Assembly (NCBI RefSeq): GCF_016650695.1
Contig: NZ_JAEKFH010000001.1
Location: forward strand, 1 to 64,000
Direction of reading: 5' to 3'
DNA: 64,000 bases
From: Pseudomonas sp. TH41
Lineage (GTDB): Bacteria; Pseudomonadota; Gammaproteobacteria; Pseudomonadales; Pseudomonadaceae
Positions 43,493 through 56,346 of this stretch are shown one piece after another. The position numbers and the translations under genes are program-made. How positions within the stretch are numbered: the first letter of the stretch is position 1; every line of letters begins with the position of its first letter. The notes under the pieces were generated by a model. That model did not search any database. It was not told the DNA's origin and was given only the letters and a program-made list of their open reading frames with translations.

Positions 43493-43759
43493 TTAAGCGG
43501 TAACGGTTTGTTGTCCGGTGGGTGCGAGCACTTGTTGAGTGTCTTGAGGTGCGCCGATGTTGACGGCGTGCAAGCCTTTTGGTCCTTGAATGATCTCAAA
43601 GACGACAGCCTGCCCGGCCTTCAGGGTTTTATAGCCGTCCATCTGGATAGCCGAGTAGTGGGCGAACAGGTCTTCGCTCTTGCCATCCTCGTTGATGAAT
43701 CCATAACCCTTGGCGTTGTTAAACCATTTGACCTTGCCGCTCACCTTGACACCTGACAT
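43493..43759 (-). CDS. cspD: Cold-shock domain protein CspD
   Basis: Single-stranded nucleic-acid-binding protein of 88 residues. Start at ATG 43759 ([10 protein letters not shown]) is favoured by AGAGGG eight bases upstream; two other in-frame ATGs (43765 and 43777) are too close or lack a site. RNP1 KGYGFI and RNP2-like [10 protein letters not shown] are present, followed by an extended polar C-terminal tail ([20 protein letters not shown]), longer than CspA-type (about 70 residues). CspD in E. coli inhibits replication in stationary phase. Located next to clpS/clpA as in many gamma-proteobacteria. Confidence 0.93.
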   Translation of the reverse strand: MSGVKVSGKVKWFNNAKGYGFINEDGKSEDLFAHYSAIQMDGYKTLKAGQAVVFEIIQGPKGLHAVNIGAPQDTQQVLAPTGQQTVTA

Positions 43760-43984
43760 ACCCATATCCCTCTGCAACAGACTCCATCACTGGAGTATCA
43801 TCCAGTACATCCGCAGTCGAATCTCACAAATAAGATTGACTCCGCGGACCTTTTTTACCCACTGTGGGCTCTATTGGTTGTAACACCGTTTTGCCGATAG
43901 TCAAGGTGACCAGGCAGTCGGAGTTGAAATCGTTCATAGACGTCCCCACTACTGTATTCGCACAACTGACGAACCTTTCTTTCC

Positions 43985-44347
43985 ATGCATGCAATCAGCC
44001 AGATTCGACTAACATTCAATCAGGATCGCCCTGATTCACACGACGACGATTCCGCAGGCATTGCTGTTCAGGAGGCTAAGCCTGCTTTACAGGCGCCGCC
44101 GATGTACAAGGTGGTTTTGTTCAATGATGACTACACACCGATGGATTTCGTCGTCGAAGTGCTCGAGGTGTTTTTTAACCTGAATCGCGAGCTGGCGACC
44201 AAGGTCATGCTGGCCGTCCACACAGAAGGGCGGGCAGTATGTGGAGTGTTTACCCGCGACATCGCCGAGACCAAGGCCATGCAGGTCAACCAGTACGCCA
44301 GGGAAAGCCAGCATCCGCTACTCTGTGAAATCGAGAAGGACGGTTAA
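43985..44347 (+). CDS. clpS: ATP-dependent Clp protease adaptor ClpS
   Basis: 120-residue N-recognin adaptor that delivers proteins with N-degron residues to ClpA. The unstructured N-terminal ~35 residues feed into ClpA; the core starts near [20 protein letters not shown], with the conserved binding-pocket block [10 protein letters not shown] and [20 protein letters not shown]. Length is longer than the E. coli protein (106), as in other pseudomonads. clpA starts 30 bases downstream. Confidence 0.97.
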   Translation: MHAISQIRLTFNQDRPDSHDDDSAGIAVQEAKPALQAPPMYKVVLFNDDYTPMDFVVEVLEVFFNLNRELATKVMLAVHTEGRAVCGVFTRDIAETKAMQVNQYARESQHPLLCEIEKDG

Positions 44348-44377
44348 TCGCCGACCACTTGGGTATGAGGTGAAGCT

Positions 44378-46648
44378 ATGTTAAACCGCGAGCTCGAAGT
44401 CACCCTCAATCTTGCCTTCAAGGAGGCTCGTTCGAAACGTCATGAGTTCATGACCGTCGAACACCTTTTGCTGGCCCTATTGGACAATGAGGCTGCCGCC
44501 ACCGTTTTGCGTGCCTGCGGCGCAAACCTCGACAAACTCAAGCATGATCTGCAGGAGTTCATCGACTCCACCACGCCGTTGATCCCCGTTCATGACGAGG
44601 ATCGCGAGACCCAACCAACCCTGGGCTTCCAGCGTGTTCTGCAGCGTGCTGTCTTTCACGTACAGAGCTCGGGTAAACGCGAAGTGACTGGCGCCAACGT
44701 GCTGGTTGCGATCTTCAGTGAGCAAGAGAGTCAGGCAGTGTTCCTGCTGAAACAGCAGAGCGTTGCGCGCATCGATGTCGTCAACTATATCGCCCACGGC
44801 ATTTCCAAAGTGCCGGGGCATGGCGATCACTCTGAAGGTGAGCAAGATATGCAGGACGACGAGGGCGGTGAGTCTTCTTCCTCAGGCAATCCACTGGATG
44901 CTTATGCCAGCAACCTCAACGAACTCGCGCGCCAGGGTCGAATCGATCCGTTGGTAGGCCGTGAACTCGAAGTCGAGCGTGTCGCGCAGATCCTGGCGCG
45001 TCGTCGCAAAAACAATCCGCTGCTGGTAGGCGAGGCAGGCGTGGGTAAAACCGCGATTGCCGAAGGCCTGGCCAAACGCATTGTCGACAACCAGGTGCCA
45101 GACCTGCTGGCCAACAGCGTGGTGTACTCCCTCGATCTGGGCGCCTTGCTGGCCGGGACCAAATACCGTGGCGATTTCGAGAAACGCTTCAAGGCGTTGC
45201 TCAATGAACTGAAAAAACGTCCGCAGGCCATCCTGTTCATCGACGAAATCCACACCATTATCGGTGCGGGTGCTGCGTCGGGTGGCGTCATGGATGCCTC
45301 GAACCTGCTGAAACCGCTGCTGTCGTCGGGCGATATCCGGTGCATCGGTTCAACCACGTTCCAGGAGTTCCGTGGGATCTTCGAGAAGGACCGTGCTCTG
45401 GCTCGGCGCTTCCAGAAGGTCGATGTGTCGGAGCCGTCGGTGGAAGACACCATCGGCATCCTGCGCGGCCTGAAAGGTCGTTTCGAAGCGCACCACAACA
45501 TCGAATACAGCGATGAAGCGTTGCGTGCCGCTGCCGAGCTGGCATCGCGTTATATCAATGACCGGCATATGCCGGACAAAGCTATCGACGTGATTGACGA
45601 GGCGGGTGCCTACCAGCGCCTGCAACCGATCGAGAAGCGTGTGAAACGCATCGAAGTGCCTCAGGTTGAGGACATCGTTGCGAAAATCGCGCGGATTCCA
45701 CCAAAGCACGTCACCAGCTCCGACAAAGAGCTGCTGCGTAACCTAGAGCGTGACCTGAAGCTGACGGTATTTGGTCAGGATGCGGCGATCGACTCATTGT
45801 CGACCGCGATCAAACTGTCCCGTGCCGGCCTCAAGTCGCCTGACAAGCCTGTCGGTTCGTTCCTGTTCGCAGGGCCGACCGGTGTCGGTAAAACCGAAGC
45901 GGCGCGTCAGTTGGCCAAGGCGTTGGGGATCGAGCTGGTTCGCTTCGACATGTCCGAATACATGGAGCGCCACACCGTATCGCGTCTGATCGGTGCACCT
46001 CCAGGCTATGTCGGGTTCGATCAGGGCGGTCTGCTGACCGAAGCCATCACCAAGCAGCCTCATTGCGTGCTGCTGCTCGATGAGATCGAAAAGGCGCATC
46101 CGGAAGTCTTCAACCTGCTGCTGCAGGTCATGGATCACGGTACGCTGACCGATAACAACGGGCGCAAGGCGGATTTCCGAAACGTGATCGTCATCATGAC
46201 GACCAACGCCGGTGCCGAAACGGCAGCGCGTGCTTCGATCGGTTTCACCCATCAGGACCACTCGTCCGATGCGATGGAAGTGATCAAGAAGAGCTTCACG
46301 CCGGAGTTCCGCAACCGTCTGGACACCATTATCCAGTTTGGTCGCCTCAGTCATGAGGTTATCAAAAGCGTGGTGGACAAGTTCCTTACCGAGCTTCAGG
46401 CGCAGCTGGAAGACAAGCGCGTGCAGCTGGAAGTGACAGACGCTGCGCGCAGCTGGCTGGCCGCTGGGGGCTACGACTCGGCAATGGGCGCTCGCCCGAT
46501 GGCGCGTTTGATTCAGGATAAGATCAAGCGTCCGCTGGCGGAAGAGATTCTCTTTGGCGAACTGGCTGACCATGGTGGGGTGGTGCACATCGACCTCAAA
46601 GATGGCGAGTTGACCTTTGAGTTCGAGACCACGGCTGAAATGGCCTGA
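44378..46648 (+). CDS. clpA: ATP-dependent Clp protease ATP-binding subunit ClpA
   Basis: AAA+ unfoldase of 756 residues. Double Clp N-domain (residues about 1-150), first AAA+ with Walker A GEAGVGKT (218-225), second with GPTGVGKT (499-506), and the pore loop region GAPPGYVGFDQGG in D2. C-terminal substrate pore and the ClpP-contacting IGF-type loop belong near the end. Works with ClpS and ClpP on proteins bearing destabilising N-termini. Ends 16 bases before a hairpin terminator. Confidence 0.98.
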   Translation: MLNRELEVTLNLAFKEARSKRHEFMTVEHLLLALLDNEAAATVLRACGANLDKLKHDLQEFIDSTTPLIPVHDEDRETQPTLGFQRVLQRAVFHVQSSGKREVTGANVLVAIFSEQESQAVFLLKQQSVARIDVVNYIAHGISKVPGHGDHSEGEQDMQDDEGGESSSSGNPLDAYASNLNELARQGRIDPLVGRELEVERVAQILARRRKNNPLLVGEAGVGKTAIAEGLAKRIVDNQVPDLLANSVVYSLDLGALLAGTKYRGDFEKRFKALLNELKKRPQAILFIDEIHTIIGAGAASGGVMDASNLLKPLLSSGDIRCIGSTTFQEFRGIFEKDRALARRFQKVDVSEPSVEDTIGILRGLKGRFEAHHNIEYSDEALRAAAELASRYINDRHMPDKAIDVIDEAGAYQRLQPIEKRVKRIEVPQVEDIVAKIARIPPKHVTSSDKELLRNLERDLKLTVFGQDAAIDSLSTAIKLSRAGLKSPDKPVGSFLFAGPTGVGKTEAARQLAKALGIELVRFDMSEYMERHTVSRLIGAPPGYVGFDQGGLLTEAITKQPHCVLLLDEIEKAHPEVFNLLLQVMDHGTLTDNNGRKADFRNVIVIMTTNAGAETAARASIGFTHQDHSSDAMEVIKKSFTPEFRNRLDTIIQFGRLSHEVIKSVVDKFLTELQAQLEDKRVQLEVTDAARSWLAAGGYDSAMGARPMARLIQDKIKRPLAEEILFGELADHGGVVHIDLKDGELTFEFETTAEMA

Positions 46649-46663
46649 CGTTAACCGCTACAA

Positions 46664-46694
46664 AGCAAAAGGCGCCGAAAGGCGCCTTTTTGCT
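46664..46694 (+). terminator. Rho-independent terminator of clpS-clpA
   Basis: AGCAAAAGGCGCC-gaaa-GGCGCCTTTTTGCT, perfect, 16 bases after the clpA stop. It is symmetric and may act in both directions. Confidence 0.92.
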
Positions 46695-46718
46695 GTCTAT
46701 CCGTTGTACACCGAGCAC

Positions 46719-46815
46719 TGTAGGAGCTGCCGAAGGCTGCGATCTTTTGATTTTGCTTTTACCAGTCACAGGCAAAATCAAAATCAAAAGATCGCAGCCT
46801 TCGGCAGCTCCTACA
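46719..46815. repeat. REPIN-like doublet, AAGATCAAAAGATCGCAGCC type
   Basis: Arms starting at 46719 (TGTAGGAGCTGCCGAAGGCTGCGATCTTTTGAT...) and ending at 46815, with an extra inner inverted stretch (TTTTGC / GCAAAA) extending the stem. The same class as at 5714 and 7730. Confidence 0.9.
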
Positions 46816-46853
46816 ACGGCAGATGTCCGGCGGCCGTTAAATCGCAGGCAAAC

Positions 46854-46884
46854 AAAAACGCCCGGCATAAACCGGGCGTTTTGT
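46854..46884. terminator. Bidirectional terminator between clpA and infA
   Basis: AAAACGCCCGG-cataaa-CCGGGCGTTTT, flanked by A- and T-runs. On the minus strand it terminates the infA transcript; on the plus strand it is a backup for clpA. Confidence 0.88.
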
Positions 46885-46915
46885 ATCGACTTGATCAGCG
46901 AGCAGGCCCTATGTC

Positions 46916-47014
46916 TGTAGGAGCAAGCTTGCTCGCGATGGTCGTCAACGATGATGCGGGGAGTCTGACTTGACGCGGTGCCCTCAGGTTTTTCGCGAGC
47001 AAGCTCGCTCCTAC
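46916..47014. repeat. REPIN-like doublet, GTAGGAGCGAGC type
   Basis: Arms TGTAGGAGCAAGCTTGCTCGCGATGG at 46916 and TTTTTCGCGAGCAAGCTCGCTCCTAC ending at 47014, spacer about 55 bases. The first arm has AGCAAGC for AGCGAGC, a one-base divergence. It ends one base before the infA stop. Confidence 0.85.
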
Positions 47015-47015
47015 C

Positions 47016-47234
47016 TTAGCGAGCGCGGTAAGTGATGCGCCCTTTGCTCAAGTCATAGGGCGTCAGCTCGACGCGCACTTTGTCACCGGTAAGAATACGG
47101 ATGTAATTCTTGCGCATCTTGCCGGAGATATGCGCGGTTACGACGTGCCCATTTTCCAACTCCACACGAAACATGGTGTTGGGCAGGGTGTCGACGACAG
47201 TGCCTTCCATTTCGAAGCTGTCTTCTTTCGACAT
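47016..47234 (-). CDS. infA: Translation initiation factor IF-1
   Basis: 72-residue OB-fold protein of the ribosomal A site. Start ATG 47234 ([19 protein letters not shown]); the ORF's longer start at 47300 gives no similarity. The whole protein ([42 protein letters not shown]) is diagnostic. It lies between the clp genes and bpt. Confidence 0.98.
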
Positions 47235-47345
47235 GCAGTAAAGCCCTCGGTGTCCAATGAATGGCCCGGTGCAACTGCGCCAGGCAAAAGCGGCGTGCAT
47301 TGTGCCCGAAAAATGGGGTTTAAGCCAAGGGGTTTAGGGCGTGCT

Positions 47346-48053
47346 CTAGTTCAGGATGACCCAGCGCTGATTAATCAGCAGTTCGATGGGGCGATATTGA
47401 GTCTTGTAGCTCATCTTTTTGCAGTTTTTGATCCAGTAGCCCAGGTAGACCGCTTCCAGCCCCAGCCGCTGGGCCTCGGCGATTTGCCAGAGAATCGCGT
47501 AACGCCCCAGGCTGCGGCGTTCTTCGGCAGGTTCGTAGAAGGTATAAACAGCTGAGAGGCCATTCGGCAGCAGGTCAGTGACGGCAACGGCCAGCAACCG
47601 GCCTTCGAGGCGGAATTCGTAGAATCGGGAAAACGGCAGGTCACGTACCAGGAACGTCGAAAACTGATCGCGACTGGGCGGGTACATATCGCCATCGGCA
47701 TGGCGCTGTTCGATGTAGCGCTGATAAAGATCGAAATATTCTTCGCTGTACTGCGGTTTGGTCGGGCGCACCTGTAAGTCGGCATTGCGTTTGAAAATGC
47801 GCTTCTGCTGGCGGTTGGGTTCAAATTGCGCCACAGGGATACGCGCCGGGACGCACGCATTGCAATTTTGGCAATGAGGCCGGTAAAGATGATCGCCGCT
47901 GCGACGAAAACCCATTTCGGACAGGTCTGCGTAGACATGCACATCCATGGGCTGGCTAGGGTCGAGGAACAGCGTGGTGGCCTGCTCCTCGGGCAGATAA
48001 CTGCAAGAGTGGGGCTGAGTGGCATAGAACTTCAAACGCGCCAACTCGGTCAT
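47346..48053 (-). CDS. bpt: Aspartate/glutamate leucyltransferase Bpt
   Basis: Transfers leucine from Leu-tRNA to proteins with N-terminal Asp or Glu, creating N-degrons for ClpS-ClpAP. Start at ATG 48053 ([10 protein letters not shown]) gives 235 residues. N-terminal [17 protein letters not shown] and [14 protein letters not shown] hold the conserved cysteine cluster, and [14 protein letters not shown] is near the C-terminus. Followed by aat 58 bases upstream on the same strand, with infA downstream (112-base gap). Confidence 0.96.
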   Translation of the reverse strand: MTELARLKFYATQPHSCSYLPEEQATTLFLDPSQPMDVHVYADLSEMGFRRSGDHLYRPHCQNCNACVPARIPVAQFEPNRQQKRIFKRNADLQVRPTKPQYSEEYFDLYQRYIEQRHADGDMYPPSRDQFSTFLVRDLPFSRFYEFRLEGRLLAVAVTDLLPNGLSAVYTFYEPAEERRSLGRYAILWQIAEAQRLGLEAVYLGYWIKNCKKMSYKTQYRPIELLINQRWVILN

Positions 48054-48110
48054 GATCAACCCTCGGGATAAGCTTTTGAATTAAGTGTAAGCCACTCGCG
48101 CAAATGTCGC

Positions 48111-48791
48111 TCAGCAAACCCAGGTGGCGCTATTGGGCTGGTCCAGATGCTGCGCAAGGTAGCCGGCAAACGTGCGGCGCGGAATCGCACGAGCGCCGAG
48201 ACTGTGCAGATGATCGGTAGGCATTTGGCAGTCGATCAGCACAAAACCCGATTCTTTCAGGTGTCGGACCAAGGTGGCAAAGCCATATTTCGAGGCGTTG
48301 TCGGCGCGGCTGAACATGGATTCGCCGAAAAACAGCTGACCCATCGCCAGACCATAGAGCCCGCCAACCAGTTCTCCCTGGTCCCAGACTTCCACAGAAT
48401 GCGCGTAACCGCGCCTGTGCAGATCCAGGTAGGCGTTCTGCATCGCTTCGGTGATCCAGGTCCCGTCAGCGTACTCCCTGGGAGCGGCGCAGGCGCGGAT
48501 GACCGAGGAAAAATCCTGATCAAAGGTCACTTGATAGCGTTTTTGGCGCAGTAACTTGTTCAGGCTGCGTGAAATATGCAACTCGTCGGGAAGCAGCACG
48601 GTGCGCGGGTCCGGTGACCACCAGAGAATTGGCTGGCCTTCCGAGAACCATGGAAAGCAGCCGTGGCGATAGGCCTGAATCAGGCGGTCGGCGGATAGAT
48701 CGCCACCCGCAGCCAACAGTCCGTTGGGATCGCGCATGGCTTTTTCCAGCGGTGGGAACGTCAGCGTGTTGCGTTGTAACCAAGTCAGCAT
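48111..48791 (-). CDS. aat: Leucyl/phenylalanyl-tRNA-protein transferase Aat
   Basis: Adds Leu or Phe to N-terminal Lys or Arg. Start ATG 48791 ([10 protein letters not shown]) gives 226 residues; the ORF extends upstream to 49121 without similarity. Diagnostic block [20 protein letters not shown]-like (positions about 25-45), [20 protein letters not shown] and [19 protein letters not shown]. Same pathway as Bpt, ClpS and ClpA in this region. About 64 bases separate it from trxB. Confidence 0.97.
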   Translation of the reverse strand: MLTWLQRNTLTFPPLEKAMRDPNGLLAAGGDLSADRLIQAYRHGCFPWFSEGQPILWWSPDPRTVLLPDELHISRSLNKLLRQKRYQVTFDQDFSSVIRACAAPREYADGTWITEAMQNAYLDLHRRGYAHSVEVWDQGELVGGLYGLAMGQLFFGESMFSRADNASKYGFATLVRHLKESGFVLIDCQMPTDHLHSLGARAIPRRTFAGYLAQHLDQPNSATWVC

Positions 48792-48855
48792 GGTATCCGG
48801 GCTTACAAAAGGGGAGGGCAGTGGTGGGCTGATCGGCCCACCGTGAAGTGTGCCG

Positions 48856-50110
<1,255 letters not shown>

Positions 50111-52519
50111 TTGAAGAAATCCACCGCAGCACCTAAAACAGTCGTCGTCCCGCTCTGGCGTCAACAATTGCACTACCGACTCAAGGAAGGTGCATTGATC
50201 GCCATCGGCGGCTTGTGCCTGTTCCTGATGATGGCTTTGTTGACCTACGGCAAGGACGATCCGGGCTGGAGCCATAACAGCAAAATCGACGATGTGCAGA
50301 ACTTCGGTGGACCGGTCGGCTCCTACAGCGCCGATATTTTGTTCATGGTGTTGGGTTACTTTGCTTACATCTTCCCGTTGTTGCTGGCGATCAAGGCCTG
50401 GCAGATCTTCCGTCAACGCCACGAGCAGTGGCAGTGGAGCGGCTGGTTGTTCTCCTGGCGCCTGATCGGCCTGGTGTTCCTGGTGCTCTCGGGCGCGGCG
50501 CTGGCGCATATCCACTTTCATGCTGCCACGGGCCTGCCGGCCGGCGCGGGCGGCGCGCTGGGCGAAAGCCTCGGCGACCTGGCCAAGAACGCCCTGAATA
50601 TTCAGGGCAGCACGCTGCTGTTCATCGCCCTGTTCCTGTTCGGCCTGACGGTGTTCACCGACCTGTCGTGGTTCAAGGTGATGGACGTCACCGGCAAGAT
50701 CACCCTCGACCTGTTCGAACTGTTCCAGGGCGCGGCCAACCGCTGGTGGGCGGCCCGTGTCGAGCGCAAGCAGCTTGTTGCACAGCTGCGTGAAGTCGAC
50801 GACCGCGTCCATGACGTGGTGGCCCCTACCGTTACCGACAAACGGGAGCAGGCCAAGGTCAAGGAGCGCCTGATCGAGCGTGAGCAAGCGCTGAGCAAGC
50901 ACATGTCCGAGCGCGAGAAACAGGTGCCGCCAGTCATTGCGCCCGCGCCACCCAAGCCCGCCGCTCCCAGCAAACGTGTGGAACAAGAGAAACAGGCGCC
51001 GTTGTTCGTCGACAGCGCCGTCGAAGGCACCTTGCCGCCGATCTCGATTCTCGACCCGGCCGAAAAGAAACAACTCAACTATTCGCCTGAATCGCTGGCT
51101 GCGGTTGGCCACTTGCTGGAGATCAAGCTCAAGGAATTCGGTGTCGAAGTCTCGGTGGATTCGATTCACCCGGGCCCGGTGATTACCCGCTACGAGATTC
51201 AGCCGGCGGCCGGCGTCAAGGTCAGCCGCATTTCCAACCTGGCGAAAGACCTGGCGCGTTCCCTGGCCGTGACCAGCGTGCGGGTGGTGGAAGTGATTCC
51301 GGGCAAGACCACCGTCGGTATCGAAATTCCGAACGAAGACCGCCAGATCGTGCGCTTCTCTGAAGTGCTGTCGACGCCGGAGTACGACAACTTCAAGTCC
51401 CCGGTTACCTTGGCCCTGGGCCACGACATCGGCGGCAAACCAGTCATTACCGACCTGGCGAAAATGCCGCACTTGCTGGTGGCCGGTACGACCGGTTCCG
51501 GTAAGTCGGTGGGTGTGAACGCGATGATTCTGTCGATCCTGTTCAAGTCCGGCCCGGAAGACGCCAAGCTGATCATGATCGACCCGAAAATGCTTGAGCT
51601 GTCGATCTACGAAGGCATTCCGCACTTGCTGTGCCCGGTCGTGACCGACATGAAGGACGCGGCCAACGCCCTGCGCTGGAGCGTGGCGGAGATGGAGCGT
51701 CGTTACAAGCTGATGGCGAAAATGGGCGTGCGTAACCTGTCGGGCTTCAACGCCAAGGTCAAGGAAGCCCAGGACGCCGGCACGCCACTGACCGACCCGT
51801 TGTACAAGCGCGAAAGCATTCACGACGAAGCGCCGCTGCTGACCAAGCTGCCGACCATCGTCGTGGTGGTCGACGAATTCGCCGACATGATGATGATCGT
51901 CGGCAAGAAGGTTGAAGAACTGATTGCCCGTATCGCCCAGAAAGCCCGTGCTGCCGGTATCCACTTGATCCTCGCGACCCAGCGTCCGTCGGTGGACGTG
52001 ATCACCGGTCTGATCAAGGCGAATATTCCGACGCGCATGGCATTTCAGGTATCGAGCAAGATCGACTCCCGGACCATCATCGACCAGGGCGGCGCCGAAC
52101 AATTGCTGGGCCACGGTGACATGCTCTACATGCCACCGGGCACCAGTCTGCCGATTCGTGTCCACGGTGCTTTCGTCTCCGATGACGAGGTTCACCGGGT
52201 GGTCGAAGCCTGGAAACTGCGCGGTGCGCCGGAATACAACGACGAGATCCTCGCCGGTGTCGAAGAGGCGGGCAGTGGCTTTGAGAATGGCGGCGGTGGC
52301 GGCGATGACGATGCCGAAACCGATGCCCTGTACGACGAAGCGGTGCAGTTCGTTCTGGAAAGCCGTCGTGCGTCCATCTCTGCGGTTCAGCGCAAACTGA
52401 AGATCGGTTACAACCGCGCCGCGCGCATGATCGAAGCCATGGAAATGGCCGGGGTCGTGACGTCCATGAATACCAACGGTTCGCGTGAAGTCCTGGCCCC
52501 TGGCCCGGTGCGCGACTGA
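50111..52519 (+). CDS. ftsK: DNA translocase FtsK
   Basis: Septum-located DNA translocase and chromosome dimer resolution factor. 802 residues, starting with TTG at 50111, 12 bases after an AGGA site; no ATG nearby fits. Four TM segments occur in the first ~190 residues, then a short proline-rich linker, the RecA-like motor with Walker A GTTGSGKS (459-466) and Walker [12 protein letters not shown], and a C-terminal winged-helix gamma domain (about 740-802) that reads KOPS sites. Pseudomonas FtsK has a shorter linker than E. coli. Confidence 0.96.
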   Translation: MKKSTAAPKTVVVPLWRQQLHYRLKEGALIAIGGLCLFLMMALLTYGKDDPGWSHNSKIDDVQNFGGPVGSYSADILFMVLGYFAYIFPLLLAIKAWQIFRQRHEQWQWSGWLFSWRLIGLVFLVLSGAALAHIHFHAATGLPAGAGGALGESLGDLAKNALNIQGSTLLFIALFLFGLTVFTDLSWFKVMDVTGKITLDLFELFQGAANRWWAARVERKQLVAQLREVDDRVHDVVAPTVTDKREQAKVKERLIEREQALSKHMSEREKQVPPVIAPAPPKPAAPSKRVEQEKQAPLFVDSAVEGTLPPISILDPAEKKQLNYSPESLAAVGHLLEIKLKEFGVEVSVDSIHPGPVITRYEIQPAAGVKVSRISNLAKDLARSLAVTSVRVVEVIPGKTTVGIEIPNEDRQIVRFSEVLSTPEYDNFKSPVTLALGHDIGGKPVITDLAKMPHLLVAGTTGSGKSVGVNAMILSILFKSGPEDAKLIMIDPKMLELSIYEGIPHLLCPVVTDMKDAANALRWSVAEMERRYKLMAKMGVRNLSGFNAKVKEAQDAGTPLTDPLYKRESIHDEAPLLTKLPTIVVVVDEFADMMMIVGKKVEELIARIAQKARAAGIHLILATQRPSVDVITGLIKANIPTRMAFQVSSKIDSRTIIDQGGAEQLLGHGDMLYMPPGTSLPIRVHGAFVSDDEVHRVVEAWKLRGAPEYNDEILAGVEEAGSGFENGGGGGDDDAETDALYDEAVQFVLESRRASISAVQRKLKIGYNRAARMIEAMEMAGVVTSMNTNGSREVLAPGPVRD

Positions 52520-52584
52520 TTTGAATTGAAAAAGGGTGGCGCCCATGCGCTGCCCGCACTCCCACGAATGTTATGAGGACTCCC

Positions 52585-53208
52585 ATGCGTCTTATCCGCA
52601 TGCTGTTGCTGCCGGTACTGGCTTTGACCACGCTCTCGGCCCACGCCGATGACAAGGACGTGGCACGTCTGACCCAACTGCTGGAAAAATCCAAGACCCT
52701 GACGGCGCGTTTCTCGCAGTTGACGCTCGATGGCAGCGGCACTCAGTTGCAGGAAACGGCAGGCGACATGTCGCTGCAGCGTCCGGGACTGTTCTACTGG
52801 CACACCAATGCGCCGGCTGAACAAACCATGGTCTCCGACGGCAAGAAAGTGACCCTGTGGGACCCGGATCTGGAGCAGGTCACCATCAAGAACCTCGATC
52901 AGCGCCTGACCCAGACGCCGGCACTGCTGCTGTCCGGCGACGTGTCCAAGATAAGCCAGAGCTTCGATATCAGCGCCAAGGAAGCGGGCGGTGTGATCGA
53001 CTTCACCTTGAAGCCGAAAACCAAGGACACCCTGTTCGACAGCCTGCGCCTGTCGTTCCGCAATGGCCTGGTCAATGACATGCAACTGATCGACAGCGTC
53101 GGCCAGCGCACCAATATCCTGTTCACCGGGGTCAAGGCCAACGAGCCGATTCCGGCGTCCAAGTTCAAGTTCGACATCCCCAAGGGTGCCGACGTGATCC
53201 AGGAATAA
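52585..53208 (+). CDS. lolA: Outer-membrane lipoprotein carrier LolA
   Basis: Periplasmic chaperone that moves lipoproteins from the inner membrane (LolCDE) to LolB. Start at ATG 52585 ([14 protein letters not shown]), with GAGG seven bases upstream; a slightly earlier in-frame ATG at 52573 lacks a site. Signal peptide cleaved near AHA|DDKD. 207 residues is normal. [11 protein letters not shown] at the N-terminal half and [19 protein letters not shown] are characteristic. It follows ftsK with a 65-base gap; the pairing ftsK-lolA-rarA is conserved. Confidence 0.97.
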   Translation: MRLIRMLLLPVLALTTLSAHADDKDVARLTQLLEKSKTLTARFSQLTLDGSGTQLQETAGDMSLQRPGLFYWHTNAPAEQTMVSDGKKVTLWDPDLEQVTIKNLDQRLTQTPALLLSGDVSKISQSFDISAKEAGGVIDFTLKPKTKDTLFDSLRLSFRNGLVNDMQLIDSVGQRTNILFTGVKANEPIPASKFKFDIPKGADVIQE

Positions 53209-53212
53209 TACC

Positions 53213-53312
53213 TGTAGGAGCGAGCTTGCTCGCGATGGTCGTCAACGATAACACTGCGAGCCTGACACCCCGCGGCGTGCTCAGGTTCATCGCGAGCAAG
53301 CTCGCTCCTACA
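53213..53312. repeat. REPIN-like doublet, GTAGGAGCGAGC type
   Basis: Arms TGTAGGAGCGAGCTTGCTCG(CGATGG) beginning at 53213 and the reverse complement ending at 53312; spacer about 50 bases. It lies in the lolA-rarA gap. Confidence 0.9.
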
Positions 53313-53353
53313 CCGATCGGCATCAGGACCCCAGTGAGGTTTCATAAGCAGTG

Positions 53354-54676
53354 ATGGACCTGTTTCGCAGTGCCCCGATAGCTCAGCCCTTGGCCGCCCG
53401 TTTGCGTGCGGCCAATCTGGACGAGTACGTCGGTCAGGAACACCTGCTCGCTCGCGGCAAGCCTTTGCGCGAAGCGCTGGAGCAAGGTGCCCTGCATTCG
53501 ATGATTTTCTGGGGACCGCCGGGCGTGGGTAAAACCACCTTGGCGCGCCTGTTGGCGGAAGTCTCGGACGCGCACTTCGAAACGGTGTCGGCGGTACTGG
53601 CCGGTGTGAAGGAAATCCGTCAGGCGGTGGAAATCGCCAAGCAACAGGCCGGTCAGTACGGTAAGCGCACCATCCTGTTCGTCGATGAAGTGCATCGCTT
53701 CAACAAGTCGCAGCAAGACGCGTTCCTGCCCTACGTTGAAGACGGCACGCTGATTTTCATCGGCGCGACCACCGAAAACCCGTCGTTCGAACTGAACAAC
53801 GCCTTGCTTTCCCGGGCCCGGGTTTACGTGCTCAAAAGTCTCGACGAAGCGGCGCTGCGCAAGTTGGTGCATCGCGCGCTGACCGAAGAGCGCGGCCTGG
53901 GCAAGCGGCAACTGACCCTCAGCGATGAAGGTTTCCAGATGCTGCTGTCCGCCGCCGATGGCGATGGCCGCCGATTGCTCAACCTGCTGGAAAACGCTTC
54001 GGATCTGGCGGAGGACAACAGCGAGATCGGCGTCGATTTGCTGCAAAGTCTGCTCGGTGATACCCGCCGGCGTTTCGACAAGGGCGGCGAAGCGTTCTAC
54101 GATCAGATTTCCGCGCTGCATAAATCGGTGCGCGGCTCCAATCCCGACGGCGCGTTGTACTGGTTCGCGCGGATGATCGACGGCGGCTGCGATCCGCTGT
54201 ACCTGGCCCGGCGCGTGGTGCGCATGGCCAGCGAAGACATCGGCAATGCCGACCCACGGGCCCTGAGCCTGTGCCTGGCCGCGTGGGAAGTGCAGGAGCG
54301 CCTCGGCAGCCCCGAAGGTGAACTGGCGGTGGCCCAGGCCATCACTTACCTGGCGTGCGCGCCGAAAAGCAACGCGGTGTACATGGGATTCAAAGCGGCA
54401 ATGCGCAGCGCCACCGAACACGGATCACTGGAGGTGCCGCTGCACCTGCGCAATGCGCCGACCAAGCTGATGAAACAGCTGGGTTATGGCGACGAGTACC
54501 GTTATGCCCATGATGAGCCGGATGCCTACGCCGCTGGCGAAGACTATTTCCCGGAAGAACTTGAGCCACAACCGTTTTATCAGCCGGTGCCCCGTGGCCT
54601 GGAGCTGAAGATTGGCGAGAAGCTTAACCACCTCGCACAACTTGACCGTTTAAGCCCCCGGCAGCGGAGAAAATAG
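53354..54676 (+). CDS. rarA: Replication-associated recombination protein A (RarA/MgsA)
   Basis: AAA+ clamp-loader-like ATPase acting on stalled replication forks. Start at ATG 53354 ([10 protein letters not shown]), giving 440 residues; a GTG one codon earlier is possible. Walker A GPPGVGKT at 54-61, Walker [23 protein letters not shown], and sensor-1 [21 protein letters not shown] are visible, followed by the helical C-terminal MgsA region. crcB begins overlapping its stop codon by one base. Confidence 0.97.
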   Translation: MDLFRSAPIAQPLAARLRAANLDEYVGQEHLLARGKPLREALEQGALHSMIFWGPPGVGKTTLARLLAEVSDAHFETVSAVLAGVKEIRQAVEIAKQQAGQYGKRTILFVDEVHRFNKSQQDAFLPYVEDGTLIFIGATTENPSFELNNALLSRARVYVLKSLDEAALRKLVHRALTEERGLGKRQLTLSDEGFQMLLSAADGDGRRLLNLLENASDLAEDNSEIGVDLLQSLLGDTRRRFDKGGEAFYDQISALHKSVRGSNPDGALYWFARMIDGGCDPLYLARRVVRMASEDIGNADPRALSLCLAAWEVQERLGSPEGELAVAQAITYLACAPKSNAVYMGFKAAMRSATEHGSLEVPLHLRNAPTKLMKQLGYGDEYRYAHDEPDAYAAGEDYFPEELEPQPFYQPVPRGLELKIGEKLNHLAQLDRLSPRQRRK

Positions 54677-55050
54677 TGATTCGAACTATTCTTGCGGTGT
54701 CCGTGGCCGGTATCGCTGGTACATTATTGCGTTTCGCCGCGAGCAACTGGGTCAGCGCCAACTGGCCCCGGCATTTTTATTTTGCGACGCTGGCTGTCAA
54801 TCTGGTGGGCTGCTTGATCATCGGTTTGCTCTACGGGCTGTTTCTGACGCGCCCGGAAGTGCCGATCGAAATCCGCGCCGGTCTGATTGTCGGTTTTGTA
54901 GGCGGTCTGACGACCTTTTCATCCTTTTCACTGGATACGCTGCGCCTGTTGGAAAGCGGGCAGGCACCGATAGCCTTCGGTTATCTGGCCATTAGCGTAT
55001 TCGGCGGGCTGCTCGCCACCTGGGCTGGCCTATCCTTGACCAAACTTTGA
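54676..55050 (+). CDS. crcB: Fluoride ion transporter CrcB (Fluc)
   Basis: Small four-TM fluoride channel of 124 residues. The dimer-channel motif [16 protein letters not shown] is intact and [15 protein letters not shown] is helix 2. Start is GTG at 54676, sharing a base with the rarA TAG, so translation is coupled to rarA. No fluoride riboswitch precedes it; it is part of the rarA-crcB-serS-cysG operon. Confidence 0.94.
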   Translation: MIRTILAVSVAGIAGTLLRFAASNWVSANWPRHFYFATLAVNLVGCLIIGLLYGLFLTRPEVPIEIRAGLIVGFVGGLTTFSSFSLDTLRLLESGQAPIAFGYLAISVFGGLLATWAGLSLTKL

Positions 55051-55053
55051 TAA

Positions 55054-56346
<1,293 letters not shown>

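Noticed and set aside
46649-47015. tRNA gene between clpA and infA
   Set aside because: A tRNA-Ser is found near here in some pseudomonads, but only hairpins and REPINs are visible in this stretch.
54676-54700. Fluoride riboswitch ahead of crcB
   Set aside because: The preceding sequence is rarA coding sequence, leaving no room for an aptamer.
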